Origin: an uncultured Mycoplasmatota bacterium
GTDB taxonomy: Bacteria; Bacillota_I; Bacilli_A; RF39; UBA660
Assembly: GCA_900546275.1 (NCBI GenBank)
Contig: URCH01000005.1
Coordinates: 1-64,000, forward strand
Reading direction: 5' to 3'
DNA: 64,000 bases
The position numbers and the translations under genes were made by a program. Below the pieces are notes generated by a model, which saw nothing but the letters and a program-made list of their open reading frames with translations, did no database searches and was not told the DNA's origin. Positions 53,186-62,588 of the stretch are shown piece by piece. How positions within the stretch are numbered: the first letter of the stretch is position 1; the number at the start of each line of letters is the position of its first letter.

Positions 53186-55066
53186 ATGAGCAATTTTTTT
53201 TACTTTATATTATGTGGATTTATTTTTTCTTGTTTTTTAAATATAATATATTTTTCTAAAAAACACGTAAAAACAGGTGAAACAAAAATATTTTCTATCT
53301 TATTAATTGTGAACCTAATAAGTTTAGCAAGCGAACTTGCTTGTTCATATATAGGTTATACATTTTTAGAAAATACAATATATACACATGTAATGACAAA
53401 AATATATTTAATCTGTTTAATGACATTTTTATTATATATGACACTTTATATTTACGTTATATGTTATGTTGAAAGCAAGAGAGAAAATAAAAAACGCTAT
53501 AAAAAATTAAAGTTAATATCATACATTATTTGGTTTATTTGCGCTATTATAGAAATTTTGTTACCAATAACAACAGAAAGTGGTTATGCAACAGGATTAG
53601 CTGTAAATTGGTTATATATATGTTCAACAATAGTACTTATAATTTGGGTAATACCACTTATAAAAAACTTTAAAATAATCGATAAAAGAAAAATACTTCC
53701 TATATTACTATTTGTAATATTTATGTCAGTAATTGCATTCATACAAAAACTATATCCAAATATTACAATAGTTACAGTAATGGAATTTTTAATAATTTTT
53801 ATTATGTATCATACCATAGAAAATCCAGACGTAAAACTATTAGAAGAAGTAATAATGGCTAAAAACCAAGCAGAAAAAGCAAATAGAGCAAAATCAGATT
53901 TCCTATCAAGTATGAGCCATGAAATAAGAACACCATTAAATGCAATAGTAGGATTATCTGAAGATATCGCACAATATAAAAATGAAGTTCCAAAAGAAGT
54001 AGTAGAAGATTCAGATGATATAATAAATGCTTCACAAACATTACTTGAAATAGTTGGTAACATACTTGATATAAATAAAATAGAAAGTAATAAAATGGAA
54101 ATTATAGAAGGAACTTATAATTTTAAAGAAACAATAACTAAAATGTGCAGAGTAACATCAACACGTATTGGAGAAAAACCAATAAGCTTTAAATTAAACA
54201 TAGCAGAAGATATTCCATATGAATTAATTGGAGATAGAGGAAAAGTAAAAGAAATAATAAATAACCTACTTACAAATGCAATAAAATATACAGAACAAGG
54301 AGAAATAAATTTAAAAGTAAAATGTGTAAATGATTTAAATAAAAAAATGACAAACCTAATAATAACTTGTCAGGATACAGGAAGAGGAATAAAAGCGGAA
54401 TATATAAATAAATTATTTACAAAATTTGAAAGACTAGATATAGAAAAAAATACAACTGCAGAAGGAACAGGACTTGGACTTGCAATTACAAAATCATTAA
54501 TAGAAATGATGGGTGGCAAAATAAATGTTGAATCAAGATTTGGACAAGGTTCAATATTTATGGTTAATATTCCACAAAAAATAAGTAAAATATCTGCCCC
54601 TATGACAGAAAAAGAAATCATGGATACTGCAAGCAATTTATTTGGAAGAAAAGAAAATAACTTACAAGAAGAAACAAATATTTCGTTTGAAAAATATAAA
54701 GGTAAAAAAATACTTGTTGTAGATGATAATAAATTAAATATAAAGGTAGCAAGACGTGCATTACAAAACTTTGAATTTGAGATAGATGAGGCAGAGGATG
54801 GACAAGTATGTTTAGATAAAATAAATGCAGGAAATGAGTATGATCTAATACTAATGGATATAATGATGCCAAATATGAGCGGAGAAGAAACAATAAAAAA
54901 ACTAAAAGAAAATAAAAACTTTAATACACCAGTTATAGCGTTAACAGCAGATGCATTATCAGGTGCTAAAGAAAAATATATGCAAGAAGGATTTGTAGAT
55001 TATATAGCAAAACCTTTCTCAAGAGATCAAATAAAAGAAAAATTAGATAATATATTTAAAGATTAA
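53186..55066 (+). CDS. hybrid sensor histidine kinase with 7-TM input and receiver domain
   Basis: 626 aa from ATG 53186 (AGAGGTG at 53173-53179; the in-frame ORF start at 53156 lies inside the promoter). Seven hydrophobic segments fill residues 1-215, then a short coiled linker, HisKA domain with [10 protein letters not shown] (His245), HATPase domain ([28 protein letters not shown]) and a C-terminal receiver ([21 protein letters not shown] with Asp558, ALTADAL, YIAKPF). Phosphate would pass from His245 to Asp558 and then probably to an Hpt protein not present in this window. The input signal is unknown; the 7-TM sensor type suggests a small membrane-soluble or periplasmic-side ligand. Confidence 0.9.
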   Translation: MSNFFYFILCGFIFSCFLNIIYFSKKHVKTGETKIFSILLIVNLISLASELACSYIGYTFLENTIYTHVMTKIYLICLMTFLLYMTLYIYVICYVESKRENKKRYKKLKLISYIIWFICAIIEILLPITTESGYATGLAVNWLYICSTIVLIIWVIPLIKNFKIIDKRKILPILLFVIFMSVIAFIQKLYPNITIVTVMEFLIIFIMYHTIENPDVKLLEEVIMAKNQAEKANRAKSDFLSSMSHEIRTPLNAIVGLSEDIAQYKNEVPKEVVEDSDDIINASQTLLEIVGNILDINKIESNKMEIIEGTYNFKETITKMCRVTSTRIGEKPISFKLNIAEDIPYELIGDRGKVKEIINNLLTNAIKYTEQGEINLKVKCVNDLNKKMTNLIITCQDTGRGIKAEYINKLFTKFERLDIEKNTTAEGTGLGLAITKSLIEMMGGKINVESRFGQGSIFMVNIPQKISKISAPMTEKEIMDTASNLFGRKENNLQEETNISFEKYKGKKILVVDDNKLNIKVARRALQNFEFEIDEAEDGQVCLDKINAGNEYDLILMDIMMPNMSGEETIKKLKENKNFNTPVIALTADALSGAKEKYMQEGFVDYIAKPFSRDQIKEKLDNIFKD

Positions 55067-55072
55067 AAAACT

Positions 55073-55101
55073 TTGTACGATTAACAATAATATGATATAA
55101 T
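55073..55101 (+). promoter_or_regulatory. promoter of double thioredoxin operon
   Basis: TTGTAC (55073-55078), 17 bp, TATAAT (55096-55101). Confidence 0.7.
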
Positions 55102-55144
55102 TAAATCAGTGAGTAAGGCACTATTTATAAGAAAGAGGTAGAAT

Positions 55145-55939
55145 ATGAACGAAAAGAAAAAAGGTATAATAGTATTAGCTGTTCTTCTATTATTTGTAGC
55201 TTTAGTAGTAGCATTTATAATAATAGATAACGTTAATTCAAAAAAAGAATTAGACAAATTTATGAAATATTATAATTCACAAGAAACAACATTAGTTATG
55301 CTTGGAAAAGAAGGATGTTCTTATTGCGAAGCATTCCAACCAGAACTTGATTTTATGGCAGAACAATATAATTTTAAATATGAATATATTGCAATGGATA
55401 AATTAAATTCAAACGATTACAAGAAACTACTTGATATAGTAGAAGTAAGTTCGGAAGATTTTGGAACACCATATACATTTGTTGTAGAAAATGGTAAAAA
55501 AATCGATTCATTAGCTGGTGCAGTAGAAGAATCAGAATTATTAGATTTCCTAAAAAAATATAACTTTGTAGGAGAAGACGCTAAATTATTAATAAATTAT
55601 ATTGATTACAATAAATATGATGAATTACTAAAAAGTTCTACTAAACAAATAATTGGAATAGGAAAAACAACATGTATATATTGTAAAATGTCTAAACCAG
55701 TATTAAATAGAATCATCAAACAATATGGAATCACTATAAATTATTTGAATTTAGATTCATTAAAAGAAGAACAATTAAATTCACTATATAATTCATTAGA
55801 ATTCTTTACAACAGAAGAATGGGGAACACCAACATTCCTAATAGTTGAAAATGGAAAATTAGTTGATTATATATCAGGACTTCAAACAGATAGTAAGTTT
55901 GTATCAATATTTAAAGAATATGGTTTAATAGGAGATTAA
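55145..55939 (+). CDS. membrane-anchored protein with two thioredoxin domains
   Basis: 264 aa. One N-terminal membrane helix (about 8-29) anchors two thioredoxin-fold units: the first (35-140) with active site C58-S-Y-C61, the second (150-264) with C177-I-Y-C180. Both keep the conserved cis-Pro segment (FGTPYTFVV, WGTPTFLIV). It probably catalyses thiol-disulfide exchange on the outer face of the membrane. The two units are diverged copies. It is the first of three genes with small gaps; RBS AAAGAGG. Confidence 0.85.
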   Translation: MNEKKKGIIVLAVLLLFVALVVAFIIIDNVNSKKELDKFMKYYNSQETTLVMLGKEGCSYCEAFQPELDFMAEQYNFKYEYIAMDKLNSNDYKKLLDIVEVSSEDFGTPYTFVVENGKKIDSLAGAVEESELLDFLKKYNFVGEDAKLLINYIDYNKYDELLKSSTKQIIGIGKTTCIYCKMSKPVLNRIIKQYGITINYLNLDSLKEEQLNSLYNSLEFFTTEEWGTPTFLIVENGKLVDYISGLQTDSKFVSIFKEYGLIGD

Positions 55940-55940
55940 T

Positions 55941-56393
55941 ATGGAAAGTTTAGTATATCAAAAAGTAAAAGAGTTCAAAAACAAATACCCAATGACAATA
56001 TCATGGAGGTTAAAAAAACATGCAAAAGTTGTAGAAGAACACTTAAATAGCGATGAAAAGGTTTTATATGCTTTTGCTGCTCAAAAAAATGATAATCCTA
56101 TAGATATAATTACAACAAATGTTATCGCAATTACTAATAAAAGAATCGTATTAGGTCAAAAAAGATTATTGTTTGGTTATTTCTTCACATCAATTACACC
56201 AGACATGTTTAATGACTTAAAAGTAAAAATGGGACTAGTATGGGGAAAAATATATATTGATACAGTAAAAGAATTTGTAACTCTATCAAATATACAAAAA
56301 GCTGCACTTAGCGAAATAGAAAGTGCAATATCAGAATATATAATAGAAGAAAAAAAGAAATATGCTAAACGAGAAGTAGAAAAAAACGTATAA
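55941..56393 (+). CDS. PH-like domain protein (YokE/bPH type)
   Basis: 150 aa, start 1 bp after the thioredoxin stop. An N-terminal helical part (1-38) precedes a bacterial pleckstrin-homology-like domain (about 40-130) with VLYAFAAQKND, IAITNKRIVLGQKRLLFGYFF and a closing IESAISEYI helix. Such domains in Bacillota are cytoplasmic and of unknown ligand. Tight coupling to the thioredoxin gene is the only functional hint. Confidence 0.7.
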   Translation: MESLVYQKVKEFKNKYPMTISWRLKKHAKVVEEHLNSDEKVLYAFAAQKNDNPIDIITTNVIAITNKRIVLGQKRLLFGYFFTSITPDMFNDLKVKMGLVWGKIYIDTVKEFVTLSNIQKAALSEIESAISEYIIEEKKKYAKREVEKNV

Positions 56394-56407
56394 TATTTAT
56401 ACGTTTT
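56383..56407 (+). terminator. hairpin between PH-like gene and next gene
   Basis: Perfect 9-bp stem AAAACGTAT (56383-56391) / ATACGTTTT (56399-56407); only four T follow, so termination may be partial and the next gene can be in the same operon. Confidence 0.45.
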
Positions 56408-56426
56408 AATTGTAAAGAGGTAAAAA

Positions 56427-57677
56427 ATGAAAACAAAAATAAGCAAATACATAATTTCAATACTATTTATATTAATATTTATAAGAATCTCATATTTATT
56501 TTTAAGAAATAAAATAGAAAATAAATATGAATTAAAATATAACGATTATTTAATTAAAGTAGAAGAAAAATATGAAAAATCAAAAACAGATAATTTAGAT
56601 GCTTATAATTATAAAATACTAGTTGATAATGCAGAATATAATTTTCAAATATTTGATAATTTATATAAACAAGAAAAGAATATAAAAAAAATATATTATT
56701 ATGATAATTCAGATTATAAATGTATATATCCTATTTTTAAAAACAAAAAGCAATATATAGATATAATTTGTACAGATTCTAAAGAATATAATTATTATCA
56801 CAATATAAATGATAAAAGTGAAACCTTACAAGAATTTGCTAAAAACATTAAAGAATATAATGAAAATCAATATGATAATATAAAAGAATTAGAAGAAATT
56901 GATAATGTAAAAATAACAAAAAAATTTGACACGTTCGGATTCATGTCAAATTATAAAGGATTTTATGATTTAAAAAACAAAAAAAATGTTCAATTATTTA
57001 AAAAAGATATATATAATCAAACATTAAATTATTTTCTAGATAAATATTATATAGTTGCTGATTATAATCAAACATACGAATTTGATAAATTAATTATAGT
57101 TGATATGACAACAGGAAAACAAAAAGAAATTATCTGTTATCCTAAAATATCATTTGATTCATATATACAAGGTGAAGTAAATAATGAATTATATTTATAT
57201 GATAAAAAAAATAAAAAACAATATAAGATTAATCCTAGTAAACTAAGTATAGAAGAAATCGGTAACTACGAAAAAGGAATAAAAATATATAAAAATAATG
57301 AATGGACCATAGAAAAGAGTTCAAATTGTTCAAATAATGAAATATTATTTGAAAATAAATATTATACAAATATGAAAGATAATACTTATGAAAAAATAGA
57401 AAAGTTAGGTACAGAATTAGGTTATTATTATTTTTATAAATTAGAGGATGAAACATATAAAATTTATAGATCAACAATAGATAATACGGAAGATAAAATA
57501 TATTTATTTGAAACAAAAACAATAAATCAAATAAAATATTATAAAGCTGAAGTATATTATATAGATAATGATGAACTAAAAAAGTATTCAGACACAAATG
57601 GAACAGAAGTAATTGCTTCATTTAAAGAATTGGAATTTAATAATACAATAAAATTCGGAGTATACAAAAAGAGCTAA
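56427..57677 (+). CDS. extracytoplasmic protein with N-terminal membrane anchor, hypothetical
   Basis: 416 aa: one N-terminal hydrophobic helix (about 8-27), then an outside part very rich in Lys, Asn, Tyr and Ile. Repeated short strands with turns (YCIADYNQTYEFDKLIIVD-like, LYLYDKKNKKQYKINP, YYFYKLEDETYKIYRS) look like a degenerate beta-propeller or six-bladed sheet protein. No family recognised. RBS AAGAGG. Confidence 0.65.
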   Translation: MKTKISKYIISILFILIFIRISYLFLRNKIENKYELKYNDYLIKVEEKYEKSKTDNLDAYNYKILVDNAEYNFQIFDNLYKQEKNIKKIYYYDNSDYKCIYPIFKNKKQYIDIICTDSKEYNYYHNINDKSETLQEFAKNIKEYNENQYDNIKELEEIDNVKITKKFDTFGFMSNYKGFYDLKNKKNVQLFKKDIYNQTLNYFLDKYYIVADYNQTYEFDKLIIVDMTTGKQKEIICYPKISFDSYIQGEVNNELYLYDKKNKKQYKINPSKLSIEEIGNYEKGIKIYKNNEWTIEKSSNCSNNEILFENKYYTNMKDNTYEKIEKLGTELGYYYFYKLEDETYKIYRSTIDNTEDKIYLFETKTINQIKYYKAEVYYIDNDELKKYSDTNGTEVIASFKELEFNNTIKFGVYKKS

Positions 57678-57698
57678 AAATTATTTTTTGCTCTTTTT
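57666..57698. terminator. bidirectional terminator
   Basis: Perfect 9-bp stem AAAAAGAGC (57666-57674) / GCTCTTTTT (57690-57698). Both convergent genes have their stop codons within the loop. Confidence 0.9.
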
Positions 57699-58343
57699 AA
57701 ATAAATCAAATCTTAAATCAGGAAATGCTTTTACTATTCTTCTAAAAAAATAACCTTTTGACATAATTTCTGATTTTACTTTTTTTGAAACTTCATTAGT
57801 AGAATCCTTTCTTAAATTTGAAGCTGAAATTTTAATCTTTTTGATAATATTACAAGATAAAATAACATCTAAAATAAATAAAACAAATAAAGTGCAACTT
57901 ATAATATTAAATAATAAAGGATTAATCTTTAATAATAAATTACTAAAAAATGGATTTATGAATTTTATTAATAAGACACCTAACATACCAAATGCAATAG
58001 AATTAATTAAACAAATTCTCCCATTTAAATTGAAAGGTTCATTAGTATAATCCCACCAACGAGCTTTAAAAATTTTTTCCATGATATAACTTGTCAAATA
58101 TTCAGTTATAGAACAAATTATTATTGACATAAAAAATAAAACTAAAATATCTTCTTTATAACGTGATAACAAAAATATCATAATTAAAGAAGCAGAGCCA
58201 TAAATAGGACAATAGGGACCTATTAAGAAACCTCTATTTGCAAATTTTTGTTTAAGAATAACATTAACACAAAACATTTCAATAAGCCATCCTATAAATG
58301 AATAAATAAAAAATAATGCGAAATAAAATAAAACTTCTTTCAT
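57681..58343 (-). CDS. CmpB-type (putative ABC transporter type IV) membrane protein
   Basis: 220 aa from ATG 58343; the 224-codon ORF begins with TTG 58355 inside the leader. Five or six membrane helices with family motifs SFIGWLIEMFCVNV, NRGFLIGPYCPIYG, RWWDYTNEPFNLNGRICL and SIAFGMLG. Proteins of this family (PF06541) are called putative ABC transporter permeases but no partner ATPase is present here. GGGAGG is 4-6 nt before the ATG. Confidence 0.8.
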   Translation of the reverse strand: MKEVLFYFALFFIYSFIGWLIEMFCVNVILKQKFANRGFLIGPYCPIYGSASLIMIFLLSRYKEDILVLFFMSIIICSITEYLTSYIMEKIFKARWWDYTNEPFNLNGRICLINSIAFGMLGVLLIKFINPFFSNLLLKINPLLFNIISCTLFVLFILDVILSCNIIKKIKISASNLRKDSTNEVSKKVKSEIMSKGYFFRRIVKAFPDLRFDLFKKSKK

Positions 58344-58363
58344 AAATCCTCCCAATGATAAAA

Positions 58364-58392
58364 ATTATACCACGAATAATTGAATAAGTAAA
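58364..58392 (-). promoter_or_regulatory. promoter of CmpB-type gene
   Basis: Minus strand: TTTACT (58392-58387), 17 bp, TATAAT (58369-58364) with TGG extension. Back to back with the patatin promoter. Confidence 0.65.
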
Positions 58393-58408
58393 CTTTTTGT
58401 GCTATATT
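58380..58408 (+). promoter_or_regulatory. promoter of patatin-trpS operon
   Basis: TTGAAT (58380-58385), 17 bp, TATATT (58403-58408) with TGC extension. It overlaps the divergent promoter, so the two may compete for polymerase. Confidence 0.65.
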
Positions 58409-58425
58409 AAAAAAGGAGGAAATAT

Positions 58426-59610
58426 ATGGAAAAAGTTGGTATTGTTTTGTCGGGTGGTGGAGCCAGAGGATCATATCAAATTGGAGTTTGGAAAGCATTA
58501 AACAAACTAAAAATTAAATATGATGTTGTTACTGGAACAAGCGTTGGAGCATTAAATGGATTATTATTTGTTCAAAAAGATTATAAAAAAGCTTATAAAA
58601 TATGGAAAAATATAGGTTATGATTTTTTATTTGACGATGCTGAAAAATTGAATATAACTACTGAACATATATATAAAACATATATTAGTGAATTTTTTAA
58701 ACATGGCGGTATGGAAGTAAAACAATTAGAAAAACAAATTGAAATTGCATATGATGAAAAAAAATTCTATTCTTCGCCAGTGGACTACGGAATAGTAGTA
58801 TATAATCTTACTAAATTAAAACCAGAAATGTTAACAAAAAATATGTTAACAAACGAAAATATTAAAGACTATGTTTTAGCATCAGCAAGTTGTTTTCCAA
58901 CATTTAAAATGAAAAATATTGAAGGAATGAATTATATAGATGGTGGATATTACGATAATATGCCAATAAACTTATGTGCTACACTAGGTGCAACAAAAAT
59001 AATTGCTGTTGATATGAAAGCAATAGGAATTAAAAGAAAAACTAAAAATAAAAATTTAGATATAACAATAATAACACCTAATAATAAAATAACACCTACA
59101 TTTGTTTTTGACTCAGATTTAGCTGTAAAAACAATGAAATTTGGATATAATGATACAATGAAAGTTTTTGGGAAATATGTTGGTAAAAAATTCACATATA
59201 AAAAGAAATCATTTGAAAAATATAAAAATAAAAAAACAAGTAAAAATAATATAGATAAGATACTATCATATTATCCGTTAAAACATCAAAAAACAATATA
59301 TGAACTTTTAGTAAGTAGTCAATTACTTGATATAATTGAATACCTTGGGACAACTTTTTCTATAGAAGAATCTAAAATATATAGTATAAAAAAATTTAAT
59401 AAACTACTTATAAAAAAGTTAAATGAAACACAAACAAAAGAATTTAATATAAAAGATAAATTTAAAACTAAGAAAAACATACAAAATAAAGAGTATGTTA
59501 AATATATTACTCAATCTATATATAATCAAGATGAAAAAGTAATAAAAAAATCAATAAATGAAACACCAAAAGAATTTATCTCAGCACTTTATTTATACAC
59601 AATTTTATAA
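58426..59610 (+). CDS. patatin-like phospholipase
   Basis: 394 aa. Residues 1-210 are a patatin domain: oxyanion motif GGGARG (10-15), nucleophile Ser39 in GTSVG, and Asp172 in DGGYYDN completing the catalytic dyad. Acts as a lipid acyl hydrolase, probably cytoplasmic as no signal peptide is seen. The last 180 residues are helical, Lys-rich and not recognised, longer than in RssA-type proteins. GGAGG precedes the ATG. trpS follows after 15 bp. Confidence 0.88.
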   Translation: MEKVGIVLSGGGARGSYQIGVWKALNKLKIKYDVVTGTSVGALNGLLFVQKDYKKAYKIWKNIGYDFLFDDAEKLNITTEHIYKTYISEFFKHGGMEVKQLEKQIEIAYDEKKFYSSPVDYGIVVYNLTKLKPEMLTKNMLTNENIKDYVLASASCFPTFKMKNIEGMNYIDGGYYDNMPINLCATLGATKIIAVDMKAIGIKRKTKNKNLDITIITPNNKITPTFVFDSDLAVKTMKFGYNDTMKVFGKYVGKKFTYKKKSFEKYKNKKTSKNNIDKILSYYPLKHQKTIYELLVSSQLLDIIEYLGTTFSIEESKIYSIKKFNKLLIKKLNETQTKEFNIKDKFKTKKNIQNKEYVKYITQSIYNQDEKVIKKSINETPKEFISALYLYTIL

Positions 59611-59625
59611 CAAAAGGAGAAACAT

Positions 59626-60633
59626 ATGAAAAAAAGAATATTAACAGGAATAAGACCGACAGGAAATCTACATATAGGACATTATTTTGGAGCTGTTCAA
59701 AATTGGATAAAACTACAAGATGAATATGAAATGTTTATTGAAATAGCCGATGTCCAAGCACTTACCGATAACTTTAATAATCCAGAAAAAATAAGAAAAA
59801 GTTTAAAAGAATTAACAATAGATTTATTATCAGTAGGAATAGATCCAAGTAAAGTAACTATTTTTATACAATCAATGATACCACAAATTGCAGAATTAAC
59901 AGTATTTTATTCAAACCTAGTAACTATGTCTAGATTATATAGAAACCCAACTGTTAAGACAGAAATAGCTCAAAAAAAAGAATTATTTGGAAACCAAGGT
60001 GAAAGTGTTACATATGGGTTTGTGGGTTATCCAATCAGTCAAGCAGCGGATATAACGTGCTTTAAAGGAAGATATATACCTGTTGGAGAAGATCAATTGC
60101 CTTTGATAGAACAAACACGTGAAATTGTTAGAAAATTTAATTCAATTTACAATTCTTCGTTAGTAGAACCAGAAGCATTACTTACAAAGGAAAGTAGAAT
60201 AAAAGGATTAGACGGAAACGAAAAAATGGGAAAAAGCCTTGGAAATGCAATATACCTTATAGATGATGAACAAACAATAACAAAAAAAATAATGTCTGCT
60301 TTAACAGATACTCAAAAAATAAAAGCAAATGATCCAGCAAATCCAGATGTATGTATGGTTTATTATTATCACAAACTAGTAAATAAACAAAATGTTAACA
60401 CAGTATGTGAGGAATGTAAAAAAGGTGCAAGAGGCTGTGTAAATTGCAAAAAAGAATTAATTCAAAAAATGAATGAGTTTTTAAATCCATTTAGGGAAAA
60501 ACGAAAATATTATGAAAATAATATGAATGAAGTAGATAACATATTAAAAAATGGAACAAAAAAAGCACAAGAAGAAGCGCAACAAACAATAAAAGAAATA
60601 AAAAAAGATATGAAAATAGACTATTATGAATAA
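59626..60633 (+). CDS. trpS: tryptophanyl-tRNA synthetase, Fe-S-type cysteine motif
   Basis: 335 aa, full length. Charges tRNA-Trp. HIGH motif GNLHIGHY (residues 16-19) and KMGKS (200-204) are present; the ATP/Trp pocket shows GEDQLPLIEQTREI. Near residues 244-278 five cysteines fit C-x17-C-x2-C-x6-C-x2-C, very similar to the motif that binds a 4Fe-4S cluster in Thermotoga TrpS near the anticodon. RBS AAAGGAG. In operon with the patatin gene. Confidence 0.96.
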   Translation: MKKRILTGIRPTGNLHIGHYFGAVQNWIKLQDEYEMFIEIADVQALTDNFNNPEKIRKSLKELTIDLLSVGIDPSKVTIFIQSMIPQIAELTVFYSNLVTMSRLYRNPTVKTEIAQKKELFGNQGESVTYGFVGYPISQAADITCFKGRYIPVGEDQLPLIEQTREIVRKFNSIYNSSLVEPEALLTKESRIKGLDGNEKMGKSLGNAIYLIDDEQTITKKIMSALTDTQKIKANDPANPDVCMVYYYHKLVNKQNVNTVCEECKKGARGCVNCKKELIQKMNEFLNPFREKRKYYENNMNEVDNILKNGTKKAQEEAQQTIKEIKKDMKIDYYE

Positions 60634-60642
60634 AATAAAGTA

Positions 60643-60693
60643 AAAAAGTATTATAAAAGTATTATAGATATTATTTAATATAATACTTTTTTA
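60643..60693 (+). terminator. terminator of patatin-trpS operon
   Basis: A 13-bp stem AAAAAGTATTATA (60643-60655) / TATAATACTTTTT (60679-60691) followed by T; the loop contains a second copy of AAAAGTATTATA. Confidence 0.75.
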
Positions 60694-60805
60694 TTTGTAT
60701 TTAAAACTTTTGTTTTTAAAAATCAAATCTTTGTAAGTTCAAATTTTTATGAATTTTGATTTTAAAAAATCTATGATTTGTTAAGATTTGTGATAGGGAG
60801 AATAT

Positions 60806-61624
60806 ATGAAAAATATAATTATAAACTTATTAAAAGGTATAGTGATAGGAATTGGAAAGATAATTCCTGGAGTAAGTGGCGCAGTTATAGCAATTAGTTT
60901 AGGTGTATACGAAAAGGGTTTAGAAGCAATAACTAAAATTAATAAAGAAAATATAAAATTTTTGATAAATATAGGAAGTGGAATTGTAATATCAATAATA
61001 TTATTTAGCAAGTTAATATTATATTTTATGAATAATTATTATCTACCAACAATGTTGCTATTTATAGGTCTTATAATAGGTGGTACTTTTGAGCTAAAAA
61101 AAAATATCAAATTTGATAGAAAAATCGATATTGTTATACTTTTAATATCAATAATTTTAATGTATTTAATTAGTATATTAAAAAATCCACAAAATAATGT
61201 AATGCTTCAAATGAATGTACATACATATATAAAATTGATATTTGCAGGTATATTAGATGCATTTGCAACAGTTTTTCCAGGGATAAGTGGGACAGCACTT
61301 CTAATGTTGTATGGATGCTATAACACAATAATGATGGCGCTTAGTAATGTACTGCAATCTAGCTTGATTGTATCTAATTTATTTGTACTAACTTCATACG
61401 GAAGTGGAATGTTAATTGGAATAATAATGTTTTCTAAAATCATAACATATTTGTTCAAAAAATATTCAAAGCAAACAAGTATTTTCATATTAGGGATAAG
61501 TGTTTCAACAATATTTATGCTTTTAAAAGACACAATTGGTATGAGTAAAAATATAATTGAGATTATATTTTCAATATTTTTACTTGTAATTGGATATTTT
61601 TTATCAAGAAAAATAATTAAATAA
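60806..61624 (+). CDS. DUF368 family polyprenyl-phosphate transporter
   Basis: 272 aa with about eight membrane helices and two inverted half-motifs: KGIVIGIGKIIPGVSGAVIA at the start and ILDAFATVFPGISGTALLML in the middle, both with the PG(V/I)SG signature of DUF368. Members (PopT) have been shown to recycle undecaprenyl phosphate across the membrane for wall and polymer synthesis. ATG follows AGGGAGAATAT. The 170-bp upstream region holds only the terminator and AT-rich inverted repeats. Confidence 0.85.
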   Translation: MKNIIINLLKGIVIGIGKIIPGVSGAVIAISLGVYEKGLEAITKINKENIKFLINIGSGIVISIILFSKLILYFMNNYYLPTMLLFIGLIIGGTFELKKNIKFDRKIDIVILLISIILMYLISILKNPQNNVMLQMNVHTYIKLIFAGILDAFATVFPGISGTALLMLYGCYNTIMMALSNVLQSSLIVSNLFVLTSYGSGMLIGIIMFSKIITYLFKKYSKQTSIFILGISVSTIFMLLKDTIGMSKNIIEIIFSIFLLVIGYFLSRKIIK

Positions 61625-61652
61625 CATATCATATATAGAGGTGACACGAATA

Positions 61653-61982
61653 ATGGAAAAAAAGCCAAATGTATTTGTTAATAAAATAAATAAGGCGATA
61701 CATAATAATGAAAATGTGTATTTTTCACAGGGAGAAAAAATAGAAAAGGAGGAGCAAAAAAATACAACTAATTTTGAACTGCCATCAAAAACAATAGAAC
61801 AAAAAATTAAAGAAATCTTTGATTCTAATACTTATATATACAAAGCAGATGTAGAAATCACAACAAAAGATACTAAAATGACGAAAAGATTAATAGGAAA
61901 AAATGGTAAATATTTAATCACAATGGATAATGAGCTTATCCCAATAGAAGAAATAACAGATATAAAAAATAAAAATGATTAA
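61653..61982 (+). CDS. small hypothetical protein
   Basis: 109 aa from ATG 61653; GAGGTGA 8 nt upstream is an ideal ribosome site, while the GTG at 61641 lies inside that site. The product is Lys/Asn/Glu-rich, with NVFVNKINKAIHNNENVYFSQGE at the start and a small beta-type end (IYKADVEITTKD, KRLIGKNGKYLITMDNELIPIEEI). No membrane segment. No family recognised. It lies 28 bp after the DUF368 gene. Confidence 0.65.
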   Translation: MEKKPNVFVNKINKAIHNNENVYFSQGEKIEKEEQKNTTNFELPSKTIEQKIKEIFDSNTYIYKADVEITTKDTKMTKRLIGKNGKYLITMDNELIPIEEITDIKNKND

Positions 61983-61985
61983 AAT

Positions 61986-62009
61986 AAAAAGCGAGGAAAC
62001 CCGCTTTTT
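61986..62009. terminator. bidirectional terminator
   Basis: Stem AAAAAGCG (61986-61993) / CGCTTTTT (62002-62009) extended by GG/CC with a bulged A and AAA loop. It serves both convergent genes. Confidence 0.9.
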
Positions 62010-62016
62010 AAAATGT

Positions 62017-62439
62017 TTAAATGCATTCTACAAATGTATCAGATAAGCATCTTAATGCACAGCAACAGTTTAGATTCATTGTAAAGAAAGAATTAGTTGT
62101 TATGTATGGTATATTTGTTTGAGAACTATCAGGATTAGGAGCTAATACTCTAAAAGTAGCACAACATCCATCAAGTTTTTCAATTCTAAATACACTAGAT
62201 GTTGTGGCAGTTTCTTCTTTTTCTATAGGCATACTCCATGGTGTACCATTACCACAACAAGTGTATAACATTACTGGTCTAGTATTGCAACTAACTGTTG
62301 AAACAGAACATCCTAGAAATCCTCTATCACAAGTATCTAAACAGCAACTTCCACAATCAGCATTTTTTTGAAGAATTAAAATTACTTTTAATATTTCATT
62401 TATGCATTGACATTCGTTAGAATTATCATTATTACACAT
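62017..62439 (-). CDS. CotZ/CotY-like cysteine-rich spore coat protein
   Basis: 140 aa from ATG 62439, chosen because GGAGGGG ends 8 nt upstream; GTG 62448 would be too close. The protein has about 16 cysteines and the order of motifs of Bacillus CotY/CotZ: N-terminal CQCINEILKVIL helix, DCGSCC, VMLYTCCGNGTPW, SSVFRIEKLDGCCATFRVL, and a final MNLNCCCALRCL. CotY/CotZ form disulfide-linked crust or exosporium lattices on spores. Together with the collagen-like protein at 10460 it suggests spore-surface functions in this organism. Confidence 0.85.
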   Translation of the reverse strand: MCNNDNSNECQCINEILKVILILQKNADCGSCCLDTCDRGFLGCSVSTVSCNTRPVMLYTCCGNGTPWSMPIEKEETATTSSVFRIEKLDGCCATFRVLAPNPDSSQTNIPYITTNSFFTMNLNCCCALRCLSDTFVECI

Positions 62440-62531
62440 ATAATCCACCCCTCCATTTTGTTTCTAATATAACATATTCATTAAAGATAAATGAGTGTGA
62501 ATTAAAAACCTATTTTTATTAATATTTTCTA

Positions 62532-62560
62532 TTGTAAAAATAAAATTTTTGTTTTATAAT
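62532..62560 (+). promoter_or_regulatory. promoter of DUF1292-like gene
   Basis: TTGTAA (62532-62537), 17 bp, TATAAT (62555-62560). Confidence 0.7.
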
Positions 62561-62588
62561 TATAGCAGAATAAAAGGAGGGTATATTT

